Shown here: piece after piece, positions 17,610 through 25,898 of the stretch | How positions within the stretch are numbered: the first letter of the stretch is position 1 | Layout: each line of letters begins with the position of its first letter | Assembly (NCBI GenBank): GCA_964249755.1 | Contig: CAXUDB010000001.1 | Span: 992,001 to 1,056,000 of the forward strand | Direction of reading: 5' to 3' | Source: Ilyomonas sp964249755 | GTDB lineage: Bacteria > Bacteroidota > Bacteroidia > Chitinophagales > Chitinophagaceae | DNA: 64,000 bases | Notes under the pieces: generated by a model | What the model saw: the letters and a program-made list of their open reading frames with translations, nothing else | Told to the model about the DNA's origin: nothing | The model's database searches: none | Program-made: the position numbers and the translations under genes

Positions 17610-18545
17610 TTAACCGTTAGTCTTTTGTTTAAAATTCACTTTGTGAATTTTGTCTTCGCGCAGCAAATCTTTATGAATGCCATCGAGAATGCCATTGATA
17701 AAATGACCGCTTTGTTCCGTACTGTATTCCTTTGCTATGTCTATGTATTCGTTGATGGTAACTTTGGTAGGGATGGTTTCAAAATACAGCAGTTCGCACA
17801 CGCCCATTTGCATCAGTATCATATCAAGCTGCGCAATGCGGTCGGCATCCCAGTTCTTTAGCTTTGGTTTGATGAGGTTGGTTACGTGTTCCCTTTTGCT
17901 TAGTGTAGTGGTGAGCAGCTCGGTGGCAAACTTCCATTTCTCATCCGTCATCAAGCCATATAAATCAAAGGATCCCGGTTTGGCAAGATAGCTCATCACC
18001 AGTTGCCGAAGCATATCGGCATCATCCTGCCAGTTGCTGAACTTTTCTTCAATAAACGAAGTAAATGTTTCGTCTGGCAGCATCAGGTCGGTAAAAATAA
18101 ATTGCAGGATGTCCCGCTCGCTGTTCTTATCCCGGCTTTGCACGCGGATGTAATCTTTATATATATCGGTTGCGAGTAAAGACTGATATACTTTGCGAAT
18201 GACATCTTCTTCATCCAACGTTGCCGATTTGTATTCATTCACCAGACTGGTAAACGAACCGCTTTCTTTAATGCGCCACAACAGTTCATTGCCTGCCAGT
18301 TTTGTATTTACATTCCGGTCTTCCGCAGTCACTAAGTTTTTAGCAGCGCGGTTGCGGGCATCTATCTCTGCATAGCCGCCCACTTCAGTAAGAAAGTGAA
18401 GCAGGTAGATAAATAATTCTTTCGTCTGCGTGATTTGTTCCCGTAATTTTTTGGTAAGGTTGATGGAGCTATCGGTGTCAGGAAGGGTTTCCGTGGCATA
18501 AATCAACTGCATAACTTTTACCCGGATATTTCTTCTGCTTATCAT
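17610..18545 (-). CDS. nusB: Transcription antitermination factor NusB (long form)
   Basis: 311 residues, about twice the proteobacterial NusB. The NusB fold occupies the C-terminal half (NLIKPKLKNWDADRIAQLDMILMQMGVCELLYFETIPTK then TINEYIDIAKEYSTEQSGHFINGILDGI). The N-terminal half is a helical extension usual for Bacteroidota. NusB with S10 binds boxA RNA and keeps rRNA transcription processive. It heads the minus-strand cluster. Confidence 0.93.
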   Translation of the reverse strand: MISRRNIRVKVMQLIYATETLPDTDSSINLTKKLREQITQTKELFIYLLHFLTEVGGYAEIDARNRAAKNLVTAEDRNVNTKLAGNELLWRIKESGSFTSLVNEYKSATLDEEDVIRKVYQSLLATDIYKDYIRVQSRDKNSERDILQFIFTDLMLPDETFTSFIEEKFSNWQDDADMLRQLVMSYLAKPGSFDLYGLMTDEKWKFATELLTTTLSKREHVTNLIKPKLKNWDADRIAQLDMILMQMGVCELLYFETIPTKVTINEYIDIAKEYSTEQSGHFINGILDGIHKDLLREDKIHKVNFKQKTNG

Positions 18546-18676
18546 GATGCCTCGTATTCGTTTTTAGCGGGCGCGAAGATAGGCGTTTCGCTTTCCGCAG
18601 GGGAAACTGCGTTGATAATGGCTCGTTATTTTTTGTTGGCAGATAAAGTTGTATGGTTTTGGTTGATTGCTTTCAC

Positions 18677-18754
18677 CGCAGAGAACAAGGAGAACATAAG
18701 GCTAAGCAGAGATAGATTTGCTTTGCGCCAAATTTGTCTTCCTTCTTCTCTGCG
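18677..18754. repeat. CACCGCAGAGAA-type intergenic repeat
   Basis: CGCAGAGAA (18677-18685) pairs with TTCTCTGCG (18746-18754). The wording (CACCGCAGAGAACAAGGAG) resembles the dispersed palindromes between Bacteroidota genes and recurs in altered form at 62565. It lies between divergent nusB and the aldo/keto reductase gene. Confidence 0.6.
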
Positions 18755-18770
18755 ATAAAAAAATAAACCT

Positions 18771-19754
18771 ATGAAATACCGCGCATTTAAAGACGTCCAG
18801 GTATCAGAGATCGGGCTGGGCACATGGCAATTAGGAAGTGCCGATTGGGGCAATGTGAATGAAGAAGAAGCCTTCGGCATTTTAGATGAATATGTAAAAG
18901 CAGGAGGCAATTTTGTAGATACGGCTGATGTATATGGAATGGGCATCAGCGAAACGCTCATTGGCAAATACATGAAGGGCGTGGACCACGAAATACACGT
19001 TGCCACCAAGCTTGGCAGACGCAGTGATGCGCCGAATGGCTGGCCGCAAAACTTTACCTACGATGCTATGAAGCGGCAGGTAGAAGAATCGCTGGAACAC
19101 CTCCAGTTCAACAAACTGTTTTTGGAACAACTGCATTGCATTCCAACGGATGTAATGAGGGAAGGAAAAGTATTTGATCATTTAAGAAAGCTGCATAATG
19201 AAGACCTTATCCGCTACTGGGGTGCCAGCGTGGAAACTTCGGAAGAAGCCCTGCTATGTTTAGAGCAGGAAGGCATTGCTTCGCTGCAAATTATTTTCAA
19301 TTTGTTTCGCCAGCACGTGGCGGATGAAATATTTGAAAAGGCAAGGGAGAAGAATGTGGCTTTGATTATTCGCGTTCCACTCGCCAGTGGTTTATTGTCG
19401 GGGAAGTTTAATGAAAATACCACCTTCGATGCAAAGGATCACCGCAATTTTAATTCAGATGGGAAAGCCTTTAATGCAGGTGAAACCTTCTCTGGTGTTG
19501 AGTTTAAACAAGGTGTGCGTATAGCCAATGAAATGAAAGAAATGTTGCCGGATGACAAGCTGGCGCAATGGGCATTGCGCTGGATTCTGGATTTTCCGGA
19601 AGTGACGACGGTGATACCAGGTGCTTCTAAACCGGCTCAGGTCGTTTCTAATGTAGCGTCATCTGATCTGCCGCCTTTGCCGGTAGAGACACACATTCGC
19701 CTACGGCATTTGTATGACGAAAAGATAAAACCGGAAATAAGGGGGCATTATTGA
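18771..19754 (+). CDS. Aldo/keto reductase
   Basis: 327 residues, NADPH-dependent TIM barrel. The catalytic tetrad is visible: Asp and Tyr in VDTADVYG (about 49-55), Lys in VATKLG, His in LEQLHCIP. The cofactor site near the C-terminus is TVIPGASKPAQVVSNV. The sequence is closest to the YajO/voltage-channel-beta-like branch with unspecified carbonyl substrates. It stands alone; the 21-bp array begins ~65 bp after its stop. Confidence 0.9.
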   Translation: MKYRAFKDVQVSEIGLGTWQLGSADWGNVNEEEAFGILDEYVKAGGNFVDTADVYGMGISETLIGKYMKGVDHEIHVATKLGRRSDAPNGWPQNFTYDAMKRQVEESLEHLQFNKLFLEQLHCIPTDVMREGKVFDHLRKLHNEDLIRYWGASVETSEEALLCLEQEGIASLQIIFNLFRQHVADEIFEKAREKNVALIIRVPLASGLLSGKFNENTTFDAKDHRNFNSDGKAFNAGETFSGVEFKQGVRIANEMKEMLPDDKLAQWALRWILDFPEVTTVIPGASKPAQVVSNVASSDLPPLPVETHIRLRHLYDEKIKPEIRGHY

Positions 19755-19818
19755 GGAAAATCTTTTTAGGGCAATCGCACAGCAGTTAAAATAAACTCTG
19801 GTGGCTATTAAGGGGGTA

Positions 19819-20070
19819 GTGAGGCGCTAAACAAAGCGATAGGAATACAAAACAAAGCATAGAGGCGCGAGAAAAGATAGTAAGGTTGCCAAACAAGCAG
19901 ATACAGGCGCCGGAAAAGATAATGAGGAAGCTAAACAAGCATCTTCGAACAATAGAAAAGATAATACAGGCGCCAAACAAGGTGATACGGCAACCAAACA
20001 AGATATACCGGACGCAAGAAAAAGTGATGCGAGTGCTATAGTAAGTGATAAGAAAGCGATAATAAGCATT
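19819..20070. repeat. Degenerate 21-bp tandem array (12 units)
   Basis: Twelve consecutive units start at 19819 + 21n with no phase slip. Unit positions 10-17 carry either AAACAAG or GAAAAGAT, and these mostly alternate; the front is often ACAGGCGCC and the end GAT/AAT. Units are similar, not identical. One plus-strand frame is open through the array as heptapeptides like KQADTGA and GKDNEEA but has no ATG, GTG or TTG start before it. Two minus frames are also open, giving Phe/Leu/Cys-rich heptads. I treat it as non-coding. Confidence 0.85.
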
Positions 20071-20388
20071 CAGCGTGCAATTGTAAAGGCTTGAACACTT
20101 TTGCAAAGTTCTGCAAGGAATGATGAAAAATAATTGCTTTTGCGGCAATCTTGGTCTGCCTTTAAAAGAGGTTCGACACGTTGGCAGCTTTCTATAATTC
20201 CTATCGTGTATCTGACCATAGCAAAACTTTACCAAATGAAATTTTGTCACACCTGCTAAAAATACACTTCCTTTGCGCCCTCCTTCACTGCCATATAGCT
20301 GAAAATTTGGCTTTACTTCACCCAATGGCACTGGAATTGACGATAGCGAATCAGTATTTCAAAAATCAATTTTTTAAAAACAACAAAT
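20071..20388. other. groES upstream region
   Basis: 318 bp between array and groES. No CIRCE element (TTAGCACTC-N9-GAGTGCTAA) is present. A TACACTTCCTTTGCG stretch near 20265-20280 is a partial match to a Bacteroidota -7 region, leaving a leader of ~100 nt. Nothing else is recognised. Confidence 0.45.
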
Positions 20389-20670
20389 ATGGCTGACACA
20401 CTAAAGGTTACTCCGCTGCACGACAGAGTAATTATTAAACCTGCTGCGGCAGAGGAAAAGACATCATCAGGCTTAATTATTCCTGACACTGCAAAAGAAA
20501 AACCCCAACGCGGCATTGTAGTCGCTGCCGGCACCGGCAAAAAAGACGAACCGGTAACAGTAAAAACTGGCGATAACGTATTGTATGGCAAATATGCCGG
20601 AACTGAAATCCAGATCGAAGGTCAGGATTACCTCATCATGCGCGAAAGCGATATCCTCGCAATCGTTTAG
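20389..20670 (+). CDS. groS: Co-chaperonin GroES
   Basis: 93 residues. Ten-stranded GroES fold: VTPLHDRVIIKPAAAEEKTSSGLIIPDTAKEKPQ contains the mobile loop (TSSGLIIP) that docks on GroEL; the roof and GDNVLYGKYAGTEI strand follow. It caps the GroEL ring during ATP-driven folding in the cytosol. groEL follows after 84 bp of AT-rich wording (CATTCATAATTCATCATTCA). Confidence 0.98.
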   Translation: MADTLKVTPLHDRVIIKPAAAEEKTSSGLIIPDTAKEKPQRGIVVAAGTGKKDEPVTVKTGDNVLYGKYAGTEIQIEGQDYLIMRESDILAIV

Positions 20671-20754
20671 CCCAACCCCTAAAAGGGAATAAGGCATTTG
20701 TGTGAATGTATTTTCATTCATAATTCATCATTCATAACTCATAATTATTAGTAT

Positions 20755-22392
20755 ATGTCTAAACAACTTTTCTTCGATATCGACGCGAGGAATAAAATGA
20801 AAAGAGGCGTTGACGTTCTTGCCAACGCTGTGAAAGTAACCTTAGGACCTAAAGGTCGTAACGTAGTAATCGAAAAGAAATTCGGTGCGCCTTCAGTTAC
20901 TAAAGATGGTGTTACGGTTGCCAAAGAAATAGAACTGGAAGATGCCATTGAAAACATGGGTGCCCAGATGGTGAAAGAAGTAGCTTCTAAAACTGCTGAT
21001 ATTGCAGGTGATGGTACTACTACTGCCACTGTTTTAGCTCAGTCTATCATCAGCGAAGGTTTAAAGAACGTAGCTGCCGGTGCCAACCCAATGGACCTTA
21101 AGCGCGGTATCGACAAAGCCGTAGCTGAAGTGGTAAAGAACCTGCAAGCACAATCTCAGACTGTTGGAAGCGATAGCGACAAGATTGAACAAGTTGCTTC
21201 TATCTCTGCCAACAACGACGAAACCATCGGTAAACTGATTGCCGAAGCGTTTGGTAAAGTAGGTAAAGAAGGTGTTATCACTGTTGAAGAAGCCAAAGGT
21301 ACCGATACTTCAGTTGATGTAGTAGAAGGTATGCAGTTTGACCGTGGTTATATTTCTCCTTACTTCGTAACCAACAGCGAAAAGATGGAAGCTGAATTGC
21401 AGAACCCATCGATCCTGATTTACGATAAGAAGATTTCTACCATGAAAGACATTCTTCCTATCCTCGAAAAATCGGCTCAAAGCGGTCGTCCGTTGTTGAT
21501 CATTGCTGAAGACCTGGAAGGTGAAGCTTTGGCAACATTGGTAGTAAACAAATTGCGTGGTACGCTGAAAGTGGCTGCTGTAAAAGCACCCGGCTTCGGT
21601 GATCGTCGTAAAGAAATGCTGCAGGATATTGCTATCTTAACTGGCGGTATCGTTATCAGCGAAGATCAGGGTTATAAATTAGAGAACGCTACCGAAGCTT
21701 ACTTAGGTAAAGCAGATTCTGTAACCATTAATAAAGATAACACCACTATCGTAGGTGGTAAAGGTGTTGAAGATGATATTAAAGCTCGTGTAAACCAGAT
21801 CAAATCTCAGATTGGTACTACCACTTCTGATTACGATAAAGAAAAACTACAGGAACGCCTGGCTAAATTGGCTGGTGGTGTTGCAGTTCTTTACATTGGT
21901 GCTGCTACCGAAGTAGAAATGAAAGAAAAGAAAGACCGCGTTGATGATGCTTTACATGCAACACGCGCTGCGGTTGAAGAAGGTATTGTTCCGGGTGGTG
22001 GCGTAGCTTATATCCGCGCTACACAAAACCTTGACAACATTAAAACCCTGAACGAAGACGAAGCTACCGGTGTAACCATCGTTCGTCGTGCTATCGAAGA
22101 ACCACTTCGCCAGATTGTGGCTAACTGCGGTTTGGAAGGCAGCATCATCGTTCAGAAGATTAAAGAAGGTACTGGTGATTTCGGTTTCAATGCCCGCACA
22201 GAAGTTTACGAAAACTTGTTTGCTGCTGGTGTTATCGATCCTACCAAAGTTACCCGCATTGCATTGGAAAATGCAGCTTCTATCGCAGGTATGTTATTAA
22301 CTACCGAAGCGGTAATTGCTGACAAACCAGAACCTAAGTCTGCCGCAGCTCCTGCCGGTATGCCAGGTGGTGGAATGGGTATGGATTATTAA
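20755..22392 (+). CDS. groL: Chaperonin GroEL
   Basis: 545 residues, full length. ATP-binding VTLGPKGRNVVIEKKFGAPSVTKDGVTVAKEI and GDGTTTATVLAQ (the GDGTTT motif at about 86-91), apical domain ISPYFVTNSEKMEAEL, equatorial end IAGMLLTTEAVIADKP, and a GGM-type tail (GMPGGGMGMDY). Codon choice is visibly more biased than in neighbours, as expected for a highly expressed gene. It forms the folding chamber with GroES. A strong terminator follows. Confidence 0.99.
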   Translation: MSKQLFFDIDARNKMKRGVDVLANAVKVTLGPKGRNVVIEKKFGAPSVTKDGVTVAKEIELEDAIENMGAQMVKEVASKTADIAGDGTTTATVLAQSIISEGLKNVAAGANPMDLKRGIDKAVAEVVKNLQAQSQTVGSDSDKIEQVASISANNDETIGKLIAEAFGKVGKEGVITVEEAKGTDTSVDVVEGMQFDRGYISPYFVTNSEKMEAELQNPSILIYDKKISTMKDILPILEKSAQSGRPLLIIAEDLEGEALATLVVNKLRGTLKVAAVKAPGFGDRRKEMLQDIAILTGGIVISEDQGYKLENATEAYLGKADSVTINKDNTTIVGGKGVEDDIKARVNQIKSQIGTTTSDYDKEKLQERLAKLAGGVAVLYIGAATEVEMKEKKDRVDDALHATRAAVEEGIVPGGGVAYIRATQNLDNIKTLNEDEATGVTIVRRAIEEPLRQIVANCGLEGSIIVQKIKEGTGDFGFNARTEVYENLFAAGVIDPTKVTRIALENAASIAGMLLTTEAVIADKPEPKSAAAPAGMPGGGMGMDY

Positions 22393-22415
22393 TAATAATT
22401 CACCTTACTTATATA

Positions 22416-22445
22416 AAAAGCGCCCGGCATACCGGGCGCTTTTTG
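22416..22445 (+). terminator. Terminator of groES-groEL
   Basis: AAAAAGCGCCCGG pairs with CCGGGCGCTTTTT around CATA, followed by more T. Confidence 0.93.
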
Positions 22446-22450
22446 TTTAT

Positions 22451-22547
22451 AGAACACGGATGACACGGATTGCGTGAGTGAGAGGATTGAATATTAACTT
22501 ATCGAGTCCTGTTTATCCATCCATGTAGTCCGTGTCATCCGTGTTCT
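22451..22547. repeat. AACACGGATGACACGG inverted repeat
   Basis: A 19-bp perfect inverted repeat (22451-22469 and 22529-22547; left arm AGAACACGGATGACACGGA) brackets a 59-nt AT-rich spacer directly after the groEL terminator. The arms themselves contain the near-repeat ACACGGATGACACGGAT. A TATTTTTG box (22548-22555) abuts its right edge and could belong to the promoter of the next gene. Confidence 0.85.
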
Positions 22548-22576
22548 TATTTTTGCCAAACTCTAATCTTCACCTT

Positions 22577-23095
22577 ATGAGCCACTCTAAACAACTTACC
22601 AAAATTCGCTCCCTCCTCATCTTCTTCATGATTGCCACTGCCATTAGCGGCATCACGGCTTTTCCTGTTGAAACCGAACTGTATTGGCTGTTGCAGTATA
22701 AAGAATCGTTTCCCTCCGGCGTTTCCTTCTGGCTGCAGAAGGTATATGATGCGCTGCACGATACGAACAGCAAATATCCCTTCCTGATGTATGGCTACGA
22801 CTGGCTGGCGTTTGCGCATATCGTTATTGCGTTAGCCTTCATTGGTCCGCTGAAAGACCCGAAGCGAAACATCTGGGTGATAGACTGGGCAATCCTTTGT
22901 TGCATTTGTGTGTTTCCGCTTGCTCTTATTGCCGGACCGATACGAGGCATTCTTCTATATTGGCAGTTGATTGATTGTTCGTTTGGGTTCTTTGGTTTGT
23001 TCCCGCTTTTTCTTTGCAGAAGATGGATCAAACAGTTAGGTTCATCGTCCACTGCCGCCGGAAAGTTTGAAGCCTTTTACAGACAAAATGGTTGA
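22577..23095 (+). CDS. Conserved integral membrane protein of unknown function
   Basis: 172 residues from ATG 22577. Four probable membrane helices: about 14-30 (IFFMIATAISGITAFPV), 78-95 (LAFAHIVIALAFIGPL), 105-130 and 137-155. No catalytic motif is recognised. The first helix is followed by a long loop predicted outside the membrane. It stands alone downstream of the inverted repeat. Confidence 0.7.
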   Translation: MSHSKQLTKIRSLLIFFMIATAISGITAFPVETELYWLLQYKESFPSGVSFWLQKVYDALHDTNSKYPFLMYGYDWLAFAHIVIALAFIGPLKDPKRNIWVIDWAILCCICVFPLALIAGPIRGILLYWQLIDCSFGFFGLFPLFLCRRWIKQLGSSSTAAGKFEAFYRQNG

Positions 23096-23227
23096 GTTGA
23101 AATAATTAAACACATTGCGAACCATTATGTGATTTACAAGATGCTACTTTGTATTTTATAAAGATAACAAGCCTGTTACCGGAAGCCTGAACATCTATGC
23201 ATGAATGTTCAAATTACCTGTATCCTG

Positions 23228-23944
23228 TTAGCTAAACTTTTTCAATTCATTCAAACTAATGCGTCCTTCATAGATTGCTTTACCCACAATCGCGCCTTTG
23301 CAACCAGCATCGTGCAATCTTTCTAAATCGTCTATCGAACTTACGCCGCCGCTTGCTATTAAAAACAGAGTAGGAAATTTGTCGAGGATATTTTTATACA
23401 GATCAACAGCGGCTCCTTCCAGCATTCCATCTTTACTTACATCGGTACAGAATACTTGCTGAATGCCATGCTGTATATAATCTTCAATAAAATCGTAGAT
23501 CCAAACCTCGCTGGTTTCCTGCCAGCCATTGATGGCAATCTTTTCGTTCTTAACATCTGCACCCAATAAAAATTTGTCTGCTCCATACTGTTGCAGCCAA
23601 GAAATAAACAGCTCTTTATCTTTTACGGCTAAGCTGCCAACGGTTGCCAGCACAGCACCGGAATCGAACACAATGTTTACATCTTTTTCTGTTTTGATGC
23701 CACCACCGAAATCTATTGTCAAAGCTGTTTTGGAAGCCAGTGTTTCCAGCACTTTCCAGTTCTTTACAGCACCGGCTTTAGCACCATCTAAATCTACCAG
23801 ATGAAGTCTTTGCAAGCCGGCGTCTTCAAATTCCTTCGCAACTTCCAGCGGATGTTCATTGTATATTTTTTTCTGAGAATAATCGCCTTGCGTAAGCCTT
23901 ACGCATTTGCCATCTATGATATCTATGGCAGGAATAATTTGCAT
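23228..23944 (-). CDS. hisA: Phosphoribosylformimino-5-aminoimidazole carboxamide ribotide isomerase
   Basis: 238 residues. It opens the ribose ring of ProFAR in step 4 of histidine synthesis. The barrel starts with IIPAIDIIDGKCVRLTQGDYS containing the first catalytic Asp (residue 8); FGGGIKTEKDV and ASGGVSSIDDLERL are the phosphate-binding glycine loops, and FCTDVSKDGMLEG holds the second catalytic Asp. No other his gene is adjacent, so it is separated from its pathway partners here. Confidence 0.95.
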   Translation of the reverse strand: MQIIPAIDIIDGKCVRLTQGDYSQKKIYNEHPLEVAKEFEDAGLQRLHLVDLDGAKAGAVKNWKVLETLASKTALTIDFGGGIKTEKDVNIVFDSGAVLATVGSLAVKDKELFISWLQQYGADKFLLGADVKNEKIAINGWQETSEVWIYDFIEDYIQHGIQQVFCTDVSKDGMLEGAAVDLYKNILDKFPTLFLIASGGVSSIDDLERLHDAGCKGAIVGKAIYEGRISLNELKKFS

Positions 23945-24066
23945 GTAGCAAAGATAGTTTTCCCTGCTTCTCTACTTTCTTCTTTCCTTTCTAGTGATTT
24001 AAAACAATAACGCAAACAGGCATACGAATTGGTCATTGTTTGCCTTCATAAAACCATACTTCAAGC

Positions 24067-25776
24067 ATGTCTTTTCATAACAATGATAACCAACTTCTCA
24101 ATCCATACATAACCGATAAACAATGGTGGAAGGAAGCTGTTGTTTACCAGATTTATCCCCGTTCTTTTCAGGATAGCAATGGCGATGGTATTGGGGATTT
24201 GCGCGGCATCATTCAACGGCTGGATTATCTCGAAAGCTTAGGTATTGATGCGGTTTGGCTCAATCCTGTTTACCCATCGCCCAACTATGATAATGGTTAT
24301 GATGTAAGTGATTACAGGGGCATTGCTGCCGAGTATGGAACGTTGAAAGATTTTGATGAACTGCTCACAGGCTTGCACGATAGAAACATCCGGTTGATTA
24401 TGGATTTGGTAGTCAATCATTCCAGTTTTGAACATCCTTGGTTTCAGCAAGCGCGCAGCAGTCGCGATAATCCATATCGCCATTATTATCATTGGTGGAA
24501 TGCAGAAAAGGGTAAGCCTGCGCCGCGCTTTTCTTACTTTGATGAGAACAATAATGCGTGGACATACGATCAAACAACAGACGCTTATTATCTGCATTAT
24601 TTCTCGCAATATCAGCCCGATTTAAACTGGTCGAACAAAAAATTGCGCGAAGAAGTCTACAATATCATGCGCTTCTGGATTGATAAAGGCGTGGATGGTT
24701 TCCGGCTGGATGCATTTCAGTTTATTGCCAAAGACACTTCGTTTCCACCATTGCCGGAAGGCTATGAAAAAGAGATTATCAAATACTATGGCAATGGCCC
24801 ACACCTGCACGATTACCTGCAGGAAATGAACCGTGAAGTGCTGAGCCAATACGATATTGTAACCGTTGCCGAAGGTGCAGGAAGCTCGCCACAGGAAGCA
24901 TTACAGTTTGTTGATCCAAGCCGTAAAGAATTGAATATGGCATATCATTTTGAAGGTATGGATATTGGCTTTGTGCACAACGGCTCTCGCCGAACCATTG
25001 ACCCGAATGGGTATGATTTGCTTCAATTTAAAAACGTTTACACAAGATGGGATGAAGGCCTGGCTGATAAAGGCTGGGCAACTATTTATTTAGGTAACCA
25101 CGACCAACCAAGAATGGTAACGCGGTGGGGAAATGATAGTGAGGAGTGGAGAAATATATCGGTTAAGATGCTTACGACATTCATCTTTACCATGCGTGCG
25201 ACGCCCTATTGGTATTATGGTGATGAAATTGGTATGACGAATATCCGATTCGATACTATTGATGATTACAACGATTTGGATACGGTTTTTAAATACAATC
25301 ATCTCCTAAAAACCGGGGGCGATACAAGAGCTTTTATTGAAGAACAGAAACTATTAGCCCGCGATAACAGCCGCACACCAATGCAATGGAACAATAGTAC
25401 GAATGCGGGCTTCACTACCGGCAAGCCATGGCTTAAGATCAATCACAATTGTGCAACCATAAATGTTGAAGCGCAGGAAAAAGATGACAATAGTTGCCTC
25501 GCCTATTTTAGAAAAATGATAGCGGTAAGAAAGAGCAACCCGGTATTGGTGTATGGAAAATATATGTTACTGGATAAGGACAATCGTGATGTGTATGCTT
25601 ATACCAGAGAGCTGGGTGAAAAGAAAATGTTGATTCTCTTGAATTTTACAACGAAGACAGTTGAAGCCAATATAACTATGGATTTAAGCAAAGCGAAGGT
25701 TGTGATTTGTAATTATAATAGAAGGGTTTTTGATGTGATATTGCAGCCTTACGAAGCGGTGGTTTACCAGTTATAA
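24067..25776 (+). CDS. GH13 alpha-glucosidase / oligo-1,6-glucosidase-like
   Basis: 569 residues, typical for the GH13 oligo-1,6-glucosidase group. WWKEAVVYQIYPRSFQDSNGDGIGDL opens the barrel with a calcium-loop-like DSNGDGIGD; LVVNHSS is region I, DGFRLDAF carries the nucleophile Asp (~215), TVAEGAG the acid/base Glu (~268), and GNHDQPR the third acid. A small C-terminal beta domain ends the protein. No signal peptide, so cytosolic hydrolysis of short alpha-glucans or transglucosylation is likely. The exact bond specificity is not certain. Confidence 0.9.
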   Translation: MSFHNNDNQLLNPYITDKQWWKEAVVYQIYPRSFQDSNGDGIGDLRGIIQRLDYLESLGIDAVWLNPVYPSPNYDNGYDVSDYRGIAAEYGTLKDFDELLTGLHDRNIRLIMDLVVNHSSFEHPWFQQARSSRDNPYRHYYHWWNAEKGKPAPRFSYFDENNNAWTYDQTTDAYYLHYFSQYQPDLNWSNKKLREEVYNIMRFWIDKGVDGFRLDAFQFIAKDTSFPPLPEGYEKEIIKYYGNGPHLHDYLQEMNREVLSQYDIVTVAEGAGSSPQEALQFVDPSRKELNMAYHFEGMDIGFVHNGSRRTIDPNGYDLLQFKNVYTRWDEGLADKGWATIYLGNHDQPRMVTRWGNDSEEWRNISVKMLTTFIFTMRATPYWYYGDEIGMTNIRFDTIDDYNDLDTVFKYNHLLKTGGDTRAFIEEQKLLARDNSRTPMQWNNSTNAGFTTGKPWLKINHNCATINVEAQEKDDNSCLAYFRKMIAVRKSNPVLVYGKYMLLDKDNRDVYAYTRELGEKKMLILLNFTTKTVEANITMDLSKAKVVICNYNRRVFDVILQPYEAVVYQL

Positions 25777-25898
25777 TATGCAATATCATATTGTGATTGA
25801 ATATGACAATCAAACTTAGTAATCTGCAATTATTCACATCGTAAGTCCGGCAACATACATCGTACATCGTCGTACCTTGCAACCACAACAACACCGCT

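Noticed and set aside
19819..20070. CRISPR array
   Set aside because: Units are 21 bp, abutting and degenerate; there are no identical repeats with unique spacers and no cas genes.
19786..20331. 181-codon minus frame across array 1
   Set aside because: Its Phe/Leu/Cys heptads follow from the 21-bp period; no homology or signal supports a protein.
20071..20388. CIRCE heat-shock operator before groES
   Set aside because: The 9-9-9 inverted repeat is absent.
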